A stretch of 40,514 bases of DNA from CAZNNH01 sp964574335 (lineage in GTDB: Bacteria; Acidobacteriota; Vicinamibacteria; Fen-336): the NCBI GenBank assembly GCA_964574335.1, contig CAZNNH010000041.1:1-40514 (forward strand). The letters run 5' to 3'. The notes beneath the pieces were generated by a model. That model searched no databases and had not been told where the DNA came from. It saw only the letters and a program-made list of their open reading frames with translations. Below, one piece after another: positions 5,993-15,506 of the stretch (positions within the stretch are counted from its first letter, which is position 1; every line of letters begins with the position of its first letter). The translations under genes and the position numbers were made by a program.

Positions 5993-8349
5993 CCCCCCGC
6001 GTGGCGCGACTTCGGCAGCGCTCCCTCGAGACGACGCCGTCGATCTCGACCGAGCGAGCGGAGCTGATCACCGCCTTCTACCGAGACAACCACGGCAAGC
6101 ACTCGGCGCCCATGCTCCGCGCCCTGGCCTTCCGGGATCTGTGCGAGCACAAGACCCTCCATCTCGGCGACGACGAGCTGATCGTCGGCGAGCGGGGCCC
6201 TTTCCCGCTGGCCACACCGACCTTCCCCGAGCTGACCTGCCACAGCCTGGAGGACCTCGCCACCCTCGACTCCCGTCCCAAGACCCGCTACCGGGTCGCG
6301 CCCGAGAGCTTCGAGGTCTACCGGAGGTCGGTGATCCCCTACTGGCAAGGGCGGTCGCTGCGTGAACGCGCCTTCGCCCTGCTCGACGAGGAATGGCACG
6401 CCGCCTACCAGGCGGGCCTGTTCACCGAGTTCCTGGAACAGCGCGCCCCCGGGCACACGGTCGCCGACGGCAAGCTGTACAGGAAGGGGCTCCTCGACTT
6501 CAAGCAGGAGATCCGACAGAGAATCGCCCGCATCGATCCGCTGCGAGACCCGGAAGCCATCGACGAGCTGGAGCAGCTCCGGGCCATGTCGATCGCCGCG
6601 GACGGCGCCATGGCTTTCGCCCGGCGCCACGCCCGGCTGGCGCGAGATCGCGCGGCCTCGGAGCCCGATCCTGCACGACGAGCGGAGCTGCGGCGGATCG
6701 CCCGCAACTGCCAGCGGGTGCCGGCCCACGCCCCACGCGACCTCTGGGAGGCGCTGCAGGCGTACTGGTTCTACCACCTGGGCGTGATCACCGAGCTCAA
6801 CGGCTGGGATGCCTTCAACCCCGGCCACCTCGATCAACACCTGCGTCCCTTCTACGACCGCGACCTGGCCGAGGGCCGGCTCGACCGGGAAGGGGCGAAA
6901 GAGCTGCTCGAGTGCTTCTTCATCAAGTTCAACAACCAGCCGGCCCCGCCCAAGGTGGGCGTCACCGCCGAGGAAAGCGGCACCTACACCGACTTCGCCA
7001 ACATCAACATCGGCGGGCTCACCCGGGACGGCCGAGACGGCTGCAACGAGGTCTCCTACCTGCTGCTCGAGGTGATCGACGAGCTCCACATCCTGCAACC
7101 CAGCAACAACCTTCAGGTCTCGCACATCACCCCCGACCGGCTGCTCCGCTCGGGGCTCGAGGTGATCCGCAAGGGCTACGGCTTCCCGTCGCTGTTCAAC
7201 TGCGATGCCGTGGTGGCCGAGCTCCGGCGCCAGGGGAAGACCGTGGAGGACGCCCGCGAGGGCGGTACCAGCGGCTGTGTGGAGGCCGGCGCCTTCGGCA
7301 AGGAGGCCTACATCCTGACCGGGTACTTCAACCTGGTGAAGCTGCTGGAGCTGGCGCTCAACGACGGGATCGATCTCCGGACCGGGCAGAGGCTGGGCCC
7401 GGCCACCGGCGCCCCGTCACGGCTGGTCTCCTTCGAGGCGGTCTTCGAGGCCTGGCGCGCCCAGCTCAGCCACTTCGTCGAGGTCAAGCTCCGCGGCAAC
7501 CACGTCTTCGAGTGGCTCTACGCCGAGAACGCACCGGTGCCGTTCCTCTCGATCATCACCGACGACTGCATCGCCCGCGGCCGCGACTACAACGCCGGTG
7601 GCGCTCGGTACAACACCAGCTACCTCCAGGGGGTCGGAATCGGCAGCCTGACCGACGGCCTGGCCTCCATCCAGCACCACGTCTTCGAGGAGCGTTCGCT
7701 GTCGCTTCCCGACCTGGTCGCCCTGCTACGAACGGACTTCCTCGGCCAGGAGCCCCAACGCCAGAGGCTGCTCTCGCGATCGCCGAGGTACGGCAACGAT
7801 GACGATCGGGCCGACCGGCTGATGGTCGCCTGCTTCGAGGTTTTCTTCGAGGCCGTCGACGGTCGCCCCAACGGCCGCGGCGGCCGCTATCACGTCGACA
7901 TGCTCCCCACCACCTGCCACATCTACTTCGGCGCTCAGACCGCCGCCACGCCCGACGGACGGCGGGCGGGAGAACCCCTCTCCGAGGGGATCTCGCCGGT
8001 GCAGGGCGCCGACCGCCAGGGCCCGACCGCGGTGCTGCGCTCCGCCGCCAAGCTGCCTCAGCTCAGGACCGGGGGAACGCTGCTCAACATGAAGCTGGCC
8101 CCGCGGCTGATCGACGGCGACGCCGGTCTCGAGGCCGCGGCCAGCCTGGTCCGCGGCTACTTCGCCCTGGACGGCCACCACGTCCAGTTCAACGTCGTCG
8201 ACGAAGAGACGCTGCGGCAGGCGCAGCGGGACCCGGAGCGACATCGCGATCTGATCGTCCGCGTGGCCGGCTACAGCGACTACTTCTGCGACCTCTCCCG
8301 CGCCCTGCAGGACGAGATCATCTCCCGCACGGAGCAGCAACGCCTTTGA
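5989..8349 (+). CDS. hypD: Glycyl-radical enzyme, trans-4-hydroxy-L-proline dehydratase (HypD)
   Basis: 786 residues, close to the roughly 789 of characterised HypD. HypD removes water from trans-4-hydroxy-L-proline to give pyrroline-5-carboxylate by a strictly anaerobic radical mechanism. The thiyl cysteine and catalytic acid are Cys430 and Glu432 in GTSGCVEAGAFGKEAY; the radical glycine is Gly761 in RVAGYSDYF. The active-site residues I recall for Clostridioides difficile HypD (His160, Asp278, Ser334, Phe340, Cys434, Glu436, Tyr450, Thr645, Gly765) all match here with a constant shift of four: His156, Asp274, Ser330, Phe336, Cys430, Glu432, Tyr446, Thr641, Gly761. This separates it from pyruvate formate-lyase, glycerol and choline lyases. 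The gene overlaps gntR by four nt. No radical-SAM activase or pyrroline-5-carboxylate reductase is in the window. Confidence 0.9.
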   Translation: MTPRVARLRQRSLETTPSISTERAELITAFYRDNHGKHSAPMLRALAFRDLCEHKTLHLGDDELIVGERGPFPLATPTFPELTCHSLEDLATLDSRPKTRYRVAPESFEVYRRSVIPYWQGRSLRERAFALLDEEWHAAYQAGLFTEFLEQRAPGHTVADGKLYRKGLLDFKQEIRQRIARIDPLRDPEAIDELEQLRAMSIAADGAMAFARRHARLARDRAASEPDPARRAELRRIARNCQRVPAHAPRDLWEALQAYWFYHLGVITELNGWDAFNPGHLDQHLRPFYDRDLAEGRLDREGAKELLECFFIKFNNQPAPPKVGVTAEESGTYTDFANINIGGLTRDGRDGCNEVSYLLLEVIDELHILQPSNNLQVSHITPDRLLRSGLEVIRKGYGFPSLFNCDAVVAELRRQGKTVEDAREGGTSGCVEAGAFGKEAYILTGYFNLVKLLELALNDGIDLRTGQRLGPATGAPSRLVSFEAVFEAWRAQLSHFVEVKLRGNHVFEWLYAENAPVPFLSIITDDCIARGRDYNAGGARYNTSYLQGVGIGSLTDGLASIQHHVFEERSLSLPDLVALLRTDFLGQEPQRQRLLSRSPRYGNDDDRADRLMVACFEVFFEAVDGRPNGRGGRYHVDMLPTTCHIYFGAQTAATPDGRRAGEPLSEGISPVQGADRQGPTAVLRSAAKLPQLRTGGTLLNMKLAPRLIDGDAGLEAAASLVRGYFALDGHHVQFNVVDEETLRQAQRDPERHRDLIVRVAGYSDYFCDLSRALQDEIISRTEQQRL

Positions 8350-8377
8350 TGTCTCTCGCCAGCCCCGAAGCACCCAA

Positions 8378-8394
8378 CCCAGCAACCGGCTGGG
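8378..8394 (+). terminator. Hairpin after hypD
   Basis: CCCAGC-AACCG-GCTGGG lies 29 nt after the hypD stop. There is no T-tract, so it may be a transcript-end stabiliser or a weak terminator. Confidence 0.3.
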
Positions 8395-8411
8395 AGGCCC
8401 GGCAAGCGCGG

Positions 8412-8417
8412 TATAGA
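8412..8417 (+). promoter_or_regulatory. -10 box of the PDZ-CLC operon
   Basis: TATAGA, within GGTATAGAATG, lies 35 nt before the GTG start of the PDZ gene in a short GC-rich gap. The -35 is not convincing. It predicts transcription starting near 8424. Confidence 0.4.
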
Positions 8418-8452
8418 ATGACGACTCACTCACCAAGGACCCCGTCGTACAG

Positions 8453-9823
8453 GTGAACTCGAGCAAGCTGCCCAGCATCGAAGCCCTGCGCTCTCGGGGG
8501 CTGTTGATTCCAGCGATCGTCGGCACGGTGGCGGCGCTCCTGTTGCTCCAGGGCGCCCTGTACGTCGAGCCTTCCCGCGACACCCCGGCTTCGCCCTCCC
8601 CCACGCCGCCGGTCACGCTGCCCAAGCTTCGGCCCAGCCTGGAGAAGACGCCCCTCAGCTACTGGGCCGACTACTGGGCCCAGCTCGGCGAGCGTGTCCG
8701 AGACAAGGTGGCGCTGATCGGCGCGGAGGGGATCCCCGGCGTGGTGGTGGCGCCGGGATTGGTCCTGACCTCCATCCGGGCGGCCGACGCGGAGAGAGAG
8801 CGGGAGGCCCTGAGAGAAGCCGCCGGCCCGGAGGCGGCGGCGAAGCCAGAGACGGCGTTGCGGCTGGTCTCGGTGGACGCTCGCTTGGGTGTGGCGCTGT
8901 TCGAGCTCGAGGAGGAAAGCCGCGCCGCGTTCGCCCTGGCCGATCCAGGGGAGGTGCGAGCCGGGTCCCTGGTGGCCGCCGTGACCCTCACCCCCGATGG
9001 ACGGGTCCGTCTCCAGCCGGGCTATGTGGTGGCGGTCGAGGAGGGGGGAGGCGTCCGCGCCGAGGACGAGACACTCGAGATCTCCTTCACTTTCCCGCCG
9101 GGGCCGGTCGCGGCGCTGGTCGACCTCGACGGCGAGCTGCTGGGGGTGGCGGTACAGTCGGAGCGTGACGTGCGCTACATCGCCTCGGGCGCGCTGCTCC
9201 ATCTGCTGGGGCGACTTCAAGGCGACCCTCCCTGTCACGCGATCGAGGTTGCCGAGCTCGACGTCGGCGTCCGCGACCTGCTGGGGATCGAGGACGGGGT
9301 CTTGGTAGAGTGGGTCGATCCCCAGGCCTTCGTCCCCGAGCCCTCGGTGCGAGCCGGCGACGTGCTGGTCGCCTGGGCGGGCGAGCCAGTGCTGAACGTC
9401 TGGAGCTTCCACCAGCTCTACGAGGCCCAGGAGAGCGGAGCGCTGGTTCGCTTCGGGGCCATCCGCGGCGGGCGGCCGGTCACCGGGGCGACGCGGATGC
9501 CGGATCGAGACTGCCGACCCCTTCGCGAGTCGCCGGTGTTCTGCCCGGAGCTCGGGCTGACGCTCCAATGGACGGAGCGGGTCGGTGAGAGGTGGGAGGG
9601 CGCGGAGGGGGGCCTCCGGGTGGTGGCAGTGACGCCGAGGGGGCCGGCGGCCAGCGCCGGCCTCCACCGGGGCGATCTGATCCTGGCCGCCGACCACAAG
9701 CCCCTGGACCGCCGCACCGCGCAGGCCTTCGAGCGTCGGAAGCTCCCACTGCTCCTCACCGTGCGCCGGGGCGACCGGGTCAAGCTGATGGCAGTAGCGC
9801 CAGCCACGGACCCGGCGGGCTGA
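8453..9823 (+). CDS. HtrA/DegP-like PDZ protein with degenerate protease domain
   Basis: 456 residues. One membrane segment (about 17-38) anchors it in the inner membrane with the rest in the periplasm. Residues about 80-255 follow the HtrA trypsin fold by pattern, but the catalytic residues are gone: the usual TNxHVV segment reads GLVLTSIRAAD (102-112, no His), and the usual GNSGGPL segment reads FPPGPVAALVDLDGELLG (214-231, no nucleophilic Ser). Two PDZ domains follow (about 262-345 and 365-450; the second has the typical GPAASAGLHRGDLIL). It should bind peptides or act as a scaffold rather than cleave. The GTG start lies 13 nt after AAGGA. Its stop overlaps the CLC start (TGATG), so the two are translationally coupled. 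Confidence 0.75.
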   Translation: MNSSKLPSIEALRSRGLLIPAIVGTVAALLLLQGALYVEPSRDTPASPSPTPPVTLPKLRPSLEKTPLSYWADYWAQLGERVRDKVALIGAEGIPGVVVAPGLVLTSIRAADAEREREALREAAGPEAAAKPETALRLVSVDARLGVALFELEEESRAAFALADPGEVRAGSLVAAVTLTPDGRVRLQPGYVVAVEEGGGVRAEDETLEISFTFPPGPVAALVDLDGELLGVAVQSERDVRYIASGALLHLLGRLQGDPPCHAIEVAELDVGVRDLLGIEDGVLVEWVDPQAFVPEPSVRAGDVLVAWAGEPVLNVWSFHQLYEAQESGALVRFGAIRGGRPVTGATRMPDRDCRPLRESPVFCPELGLTLQWTERVGERWEGAEGGLRVVAVTPRGPAASAGLHRGDLILAADHKPLDRRTAQAFERRKLPLLLTVRRGDRVKLMAVAPATDPAG

Positions 9824-11268
9824 TGCGGCACGGAGCGGCCCTCGTCAGCCGGGTCTGGGCTCGCTTGCGGGCGATGGCGCGCCTCGGCCGCCGCCAAGCC
9901 CCCACGGCACCGGCCTGGGGCTGGGCCATGGTCTGGTTCCGCTCGTCGTTCTTGCCCTCCCAGAACTACCTGATCCTGCTCTCGATCGGCGTGGGGCTCC
10001 TGACCGGCTTTGGCTCGGTCGCCTTCATCGAGATGCTCCACGCGGTCACCCACTTCGCCCAGACCCACGTCGCGGCCACGCTCGGCTTCTTCGGTCCCGG
10101 CCACCTGGTGCTGCTGCCGGCGATTGGAGGTCTGATGGTCGGGCCACTGATCCAGCGCTTCGCCCGCGAGGCGAAGGGGCACGGCGTCCCGGAGGTGATG
10201 ACCGCGCTGGCCACCCGTGGCGGCCTGATCCGGCCTCAGGTGGCGATGGTCAAGATCATCGCCTCGGCCCTGACCATCGGCTTCGGCGGCGCCGCCGGCC
10301 GGGAGGGGCCGATGGTGCAGATCGGCTCCACGATCGGTTCCGTGGTCGGCCGGCTGGCCCGTCTCACCACTCGAAACGTGCGCACGCTGGTCGCCTGTGG
10401 CGCCGCCGGAGGCATCGCCGCCACCTTCAACGCGCCTATCGGGGGGGCCATCTTCGCCCTCGAGGTGCTGATGGGCCGGCTCCACACCGACTTCCTGTTG
10501 GTCCTGCTCACCTCGCTGACATCGTGCATGATCACGCGCCACTTCCTCGGCAACTACCCGGCCTTCGTAGCACCGGCCTACGAGCTGGTGAGCCCGGCCG
10601 AGCTGCCCCTCTACTTCATCCTGGGGATCGGCGTGGGCTTCGCCGCCCAGCTCTACGTCCGGACGCTGTATCGGACCGAGGAGTGGTTCGTTTCGTGGAA
10701 GCTCCCGGAGTGGCTGAACCCCGCGCTGGGGGGCCTGATGGTGGGGATCATCCTGCGCTTCTTCCCGCAGGTGTACGGCACCGGCCTGCCGGCCGTCGAG
10801 AACGCCCTGTGGGTTCGTTTCCCCTGGGAGCTGCTGCTCCTGCTCTTCGCCGCCGAGCTCTTCGCCAACAGCGCCACCCTGGGGTCGGGCGGGTCCGGCG
10901 GCGTGTTCGCCCCGAGCCTCTACATGGGCGCCATGTTGGGAGGGGTGTTCGGCACCCTGGTCCACCTGATGTACCCCGAGTGGACCGCCGGGTCCGGGGC
11001 CTACGCGATGGTGGGGATGGGAGCCTTCTTCGCCGCCGTGGCCAAGGCCCCCACCACCTCGTTGCTGATCCTCTTCGAGCTGACCAACGACTATCGGATC
11101 ATGCTCCCCCTGATGGCGGCCACCGTCAGCGCCGTGTACCTGTCCCACTGGATGATGCCGCAGAGCATCTACACCCTGAAGCTCCATCGCCGAGGCATCC
11201 GCTACCCTTACGATCACGGTGAGGCGCCGGCGCGGCCGGCTCCGAGCACCTCACCGGTGAGCGGCTAG
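9823..11268 (+). CDS. CLC-family chloride channel/transporter
   Basis: 481 residues with 10 or more membrane segments. CLC signatures are present in order: KGHGVPEVM (119-126, the GSGIP position), GAAGREGP (156-163, gating Glu161), NAPIGGAIFALEV (203-215) and GSGGSGGVFAPS (355-366, the GxFxP motif). The residue that in E. coli ClcA is the internal proton glutamate (Glu203) aligns to Val215, as in CLC channels, which argues against classical Cl-/H+ exchange. There is no C-terminal CBS pair. The ATG overlaps the stop of the PDZ pseudoprotease gene (TGATG), suggesting matched synthesis and perhaps a physical partnership. Hairpin repeats follow its stop. Confidence 0.9.
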   Translation: MRHGAALVSRVWARLRAMARLGRRQAPTAPAWGWAMVWFRSSFLPSQNYLILLSIGVGLLTGFGSVAFIEMLHAVTHFAQTHVAATLGFFGPGHLVLLPAIGGLMVGPLIQRFAREAKGHGVPEVMTALATRGGLIRPQVAMVKIIASALTIGFGGAAGREGPMVQIGSTIGSVVGRLARLTTRNVRTLVACGAAGGIAATFNAPIGGAIFALEVLMGRLHTDFLLVLLTSLTSCMITRHFLGNYPAFVAPAYELVSPAELPLYFILGIGVGFAAQLYVRTLYRTEEWFVSWKLPEWLNPALGGLMVGIILRFFPQVYGTGLPAVENALWVRFPWELLLLLFAAELFANSATLGSGGSGGVFAPSLYMGAMLGGVFGTLVHLMYPEWTAGSGAYAMVGMGAFFAAVAKAPTTSLLILFELTNDYRIMLPLMAATVSAVYLSHWMMPQSIYTLKLHRRGIRYPYDHGEAPARPAPSTSPVSG

Positions 11269-11307
11269 GCGCACGATGTCGGAAGCTGCGACGTCCGGGT
11301 CCGGGGG

Positions 11308-11439
11308 CTCGGGGGGCGGGAGCCCCCCGCTCGATAGCGGCGACCGAGCTCACCTCGGGCGCCGCGTCAGGCCCCAGGGCTTCGGGGGGCGGGAGCCCCC
11401 CGCTTGATATCGGCGATCGAACTCACTTCGGCCGCCGCG

Positions 11440-11450
<11 letters not shown>
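11308..11450. repeat. Tandem 73-bp repeat with strong hairpins between convergent genes
   Basis: Two imperfect copies of a roughly 70-bp unit with a 73-bp period start near 11308 and 11381. Each opens with the hairpin CGGGGGGC-GGGA-GCCCCCCG (11310-11329 and 11383-11402), followed by a conserved stretch (GATA, CGGCGA, CTCAC, CGCCGCGTCA) with scattered substitutions. The second copy runs about 10 bp into the 3' end of the sigma-54 activator gene. Placed between the converging CLC and activator genes, the hairpins can serve as a bidirectional terminator. The longer conserved unit looks like a REP-type element. Confidence 0.75.
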
Positions 11451-12981
<1,531 letters not shown>

Positions 12982-13022
12982 GGCGTGCGGGTCTCAACGA
13001 CAGGCGAAGCCCCGCCATTGTA

Positions 13023-13185
13023 GGGGACATGACCGGGTTTCCTCCAGTCACCGGGGAAACCCGGATCGTGTCCCCCGAAGCCGGCATGACCGGGTCAGTG
13101 GCCATCGGGGACACGATCCGGATCCTCAAGGCAGGTGGGGAGAGTCCGGTCATGTCCCCGAGAGTCGACCCCGGACCGGGTCCCC
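13023..13185. repeat. Cluster of GGGGACAYGAYCCGG-type motifs in both orientations
   Basis: Within 163 bp upstream of the sigma-54 activator and downstream of leuA there are six related motifs: GGGGACATGACCGGGT (13023-13038), CCCGGATCGTGTCCCC (13060-13075, inverted), GGCATGACCGGGTC (13083-13096), GGGGACACGATCCGG (13107-13121), CCGGTCATGTCCCC (13146-13159, inverted) and a diverged GGACCGGGTCCCC (13173-13185). Copies in opposite orientation can pair as hairpins. A related TGTCCCCGGGTTTCC occurs at 21538-21552. This may be an operator array, a dispersed repeat family, or both. Confidence 0.6.
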
Positions 13186-13210
13186 CGCCGCCGGCAGGAC
13201 CCGGTAACTG

Positions 13211-14434
13211 TCAGGCCGCGCCCTGGGAAGCCTCGGCCGAGCCCGAACCGGCCGACCAGCCACCCGCCTGACCATCCTCGCCCAAGACCTCGGCGGCGAT
13301 CTCCGACAGCTCGGCGTTGGAGACGCTCTTCTGGACGTCGGCCAGGGCGATCAGACGCCGGTAGACCCGGCCGAGCTGGAAGCGGCTGAGGGCCAGCCCC
13401 AGCTCCTCGCAACGCTTCTGCACCGCGTGGCGCCCCGAGTGCTTGCCCAGGACGATGGTGGTCTGGGGCACACCCACGTCCTGGGGGCGCATGATCTCGT
13501 AGGTGCGGCGGTCCTTCAGCATGCCGTCCTGGTGGATACCGGCTTCGTGGGCGAAGGCGTTGCGGCCCACGATCGCCTTGTTGGACTGGACCGGCTCCCC
13601 GGTCAGCCGCGACAGGAGCTGGCTGGTCGGGTAGAGCAGCTCGGTTCGGATCTGGTTGCCATAGGGGAGGCGGTCCCGCCGCACGAACATCGCCATCACG
13701 ATCTCTTCCAGCGAGGCGTTGCCGGCGCGCTCGCCGATCCCGTTGATCGTGCACTCGACCTGGCGCACCCCGGCCTGCATCGCAGCCAGGCTGTTGGCCA
13801 CCGCCAGGCCGAGGTCGTCGTGGTTGTGCGCGCTCAGGATCGCCTTGTCGATGTTGGACACCCGGCCTCTCACGGTGGTGAAGAAGTCGGTGATCTCGTC
13901 GGGGGTCGAGTAGCCGACGGTGTCGGGCAGGTTCACCGTCGAGGCGCCGGCCTCGATCACCTTCTCGATCAGCGAGCAGAGGAAGTCGAGATCGGAGCGG
14001 GTGGCGTCCTCGGCGGAGAACTCCACGTCGTCGGTGTGCTGGCGGGCGAGACGGACCGCCTCCACCGCCGCCTCCAGGCAGCGCTCCCGGCTCATGTGCA
14101 GCTTGCGCTCCAGATGCAGGTCGGAGGTGGCGATGAAGGTGTGGATCCGCGGATGGGCGGCCGGCTTCAGCGACTCGGCGGCCCGCTCGATATCGCCCCG
14201 GGCAGCCCGCGACAGGGCGGCGATCGCGGTCCCCCGCACCTCTCGCGAGACCAGACGCACCGCCTCGGCGTCCGCCTCCGAGGCGATGGGGAAGCCGGCC
14301 TCGATCACGTCCACACCCAGCGCCTCGAGCTTCTGGGCCAGCTCCAGCTTCTCGCGCACTCCCATCGAGAAGCCGGGCGCCTGCTCGCCGTCACGAAGCG
14401 TGGTGTCGAAGAAGACTACCTTGTCGTCGCTCAT
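13211..14434 (-). CDS. leuA: 2-Isopropylmalate synthase-type enzyme lacking the leucine regulatory domain
   Basis: 407 residues. The HMGL-like TIM barrel is complete: FFDTTLRDGEQAPGFSM (metal and substrate site near the N-terminus), GFPIAS, STVNLPDTVGYSTP, the metal-binding SAHNHDDLGLAVANSL, and NGIGERAGNASLEE. The accessory part follows with AFAHEAGIHQDG and TIVLGKHSGRHAV. It joins acetyl-CoA and 2-oxoisovalerate in leucine synthesis. Typical LeuA proteins have about 510-520 residues with a C-terminal LeuA dimerisation domain that binds leucine; here the sequence ends soon after residue 395, so feedback inhibition by that route is absent. Homocitrate synthase is similar in length, but the motifs fit LeuA better. 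The ATG at 14434 has GGGAGG 10 nt upstream. It is divergent from a LysR gene and near ilvBN. Confidence 0.83.
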   Translation of the reverse strand: MSDDKVVFFDTTLRDGEQAPGFSMGVREKLELAQKLEALGVDVIEAGFPIASEADAEAVRLVSREVRGTAIAALSRAARGDIERAAESLKPAAHPRIHTFIATSDLHLERKLHMSRERCLEAAVEAVRLARQHTDDVEFSAEDATRSDLDFLCSLIEKVIEAGASTVNLPDTVGYSTPDEITDFFTTVRGRVSNIDKAILSAHNHDDLGLAVANSLAAMQAGVRQVECTINGIGERAGNASLEEIVMAMFVRRDRLPYGNQIRTELLYPTSQLLSRLTGEPVQSNKAIVGRNAFAHEAGIHQDGMLKDRRTYEIMRPQDVGVPQTTIVLGKHSGRHAVQKRCEELGLALSRFQLGRVYRRLIALADVQKSVSNAELSEIAAEVLGEDGQAGGWSAGSGSAEASQGAA

Positions 14435-14458
14435 CTCGAAAACGCCTCCCAATCACAG

Positions 14459-14487
14459 ACGGTAGGCAACCCCCCTTCGGAAGTCAA
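14459..14487 (-). promoter_or_regulatory. Promoter of leuA with element shared with ilvB
   Basis: On the minus strand, TTGACT (14487-14482), a 17-nt spacer and TACCGT (14464-14459) precede leuA. The nine bases GATTTGACT around the -35 are identical to those at the ilvB -35, suggesting common control, plausibly by the divergent LysR protein. Confidence 0.5.
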
Positions 14488-14542
14488 ATCTATGTTGCTT
14501 AACTGAGAATAATGTGCTGTGATAATGTCACTGGAGGCACCC

Positions 14543-15445
14543 ATGGACCTCGCCGAGCTCAAGGTCTTCCGGACCGTGGCCGCGGAGCACAGCTTCTCGA
14601 AGGCGGCCACCCGGCTCCACCGCACCCAGCCCGCCGTCAGCCAGGCGATCAAACGGCTGGAGGACAGCCTGGGAGAACGACTCTTCGACCGCTCCAGCCG
14701 CGACGGGCGGCTCACCGCCGCCGGCCAGGTGCTGCTCGACTTCGCCGAGCGCCTGACCCGCCTGACCGAGGAGGCCGAGGCGGCGGTGCGCCAGGTGCGC
14801 GACCTGCAGCGAGGGAGGGTGCTGATCGGCGCCAACGAGGGATCGGTCCACGTGCTGCTTCCGCTGATCGCCAGCTTCCGTGAGGAGCACCCGCAGATCT
14901 CGGTGGACGTGCGGCGCGTCCACTCCCGGCAGCTCCCGATGGAGGTGTTGGAGGGGAGCCTGGATTTCGGGGCGCTGGCCTTCCGGCCCTCCGGCTCCAG
15001 CCTGCAGTCGGTCCGGATCGGTGACGACGAGCTGGTGATGCTGGTGGCTCCCGACCACCCCCTGGCGCGCCAGAAGCGGATCAGCATGAGCGATCTGGGC
15101 AAGCAGGTGGTGATCGCCCACAACGAGGCCTCCCCCACCCGGGAGCGGGTGCTCCGGCTGTTCGAGGAGCGCCACGCCGAGCTCAACATCCAGATCGCCC
15201 TGCCCAGCCTCGACGCCATCAAGCGGGCGGTGGAGCTGCGCCTGGGGGTGGCGCTGCTGCCACGCCGCTGCGCGCTCACCGAGATCTCCCTGGGCCAGCT
15301 GGTGGCGGTCCCGGTGGCGCAGCTCCGGATGTCCCGCCAGATCCGCCTCATCTACCCTCGCAAGGGGGAGCTGTCTCACGCCGCCGCCGCGTTCCTGGAG
15401 CAGGCGCTTTCGGCGGCGGGCCTCAAGGGGTCCCCACGCCGATAG
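14543..15445 (+). CDS. LysR-family transcriptional regulator
   Basis: 300 residues. The N-terminal winged helix (about 1-60) has the LysR pattern MDLAELKVFRTVAAEHSF, then AATRLHRTQPAVSQAIKRLE and GERLFDRSSRDGRLT. The effector-binding domain (about 90-290) shows the two-lobed LysR substrate fold pattern (RVLIGANEGSVHVLLPLI, GALAFRPSG, VAPDHPLA, GVALLPRR). The ATG at 14543 has GGAGG five nt upstream; earlier in-frame ATGs lack a good site. It is divergent from leuA and lies just upstream of ilvBN, so it most likely controls branched-chain amino acid synthesis in response to a pathway intermediate. An extended -10 (TGTGATAAT, ending 14526) may be its own promoter. Confidence 0.87.
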   Translation: MDLAELKVFRTVAAEHSFSKAATRLHRTQPAVSQAIKRLEDSLGERLFDRSSRDGRLTAAGQVLLDFAERLTRLTEEAEAAVRQVRDLQRGRVLIGANEGSVHVLLPLIASFREEHPQISVDVRRVHSRQLPMEVLEGSLDFGALAFRPSGSSLQSVRIGDDELVMLVAPDHPLARQKRISMSDLGKQVVIAHNEASPTRERVLRLFEERHAELNIQIALPSLDAIKRAVELRLGVALLPRRCALTEISLGQLVAVPVAQLRMSRQIRLIYPRKGELSHAAAAFLEQALSAAGLKGSPRR

Positions 15446-15465
15446 CCCCCACTGATGATCCTGTA

Positions 15466-15489
15466 GATAGAATCGATTTGACTACTATC
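15466..15489 (+). promoter_or_regulatory. Inverted repeat over the ilvB -35, candidate LysR site
   Basis: GATAG (15466-15470) and CTATC (15485-15489) form an inverted repeat with a 14-nt centre that contains most of the ilvB -35. Position and spacing fit a LysR-type binding site. Confidence 0.45.
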
Positions 15490-15506
15490 GGCCCGTGGAC
15501 TAGATT
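15478..15506 (+). promoter_or_regulatory. Sigma-70 promoter of ilvBN
   Basis: TTGACT (15478-15483), a spacer of exactly 17 nt and TAGATT (15501-15506) predict a transcript start near 15513 and a leader of about 45 nt. I see no leader peptide or attenuator hairpin in that leader. Confidence 0.7.

Noticed and set aside
13023..13185. Motif cluster as terminal repeats of an insertion sequence
   Set aside because: No transposase or remnant lies between copies, spacing is irregular, and there are more than two copies in both orientations.
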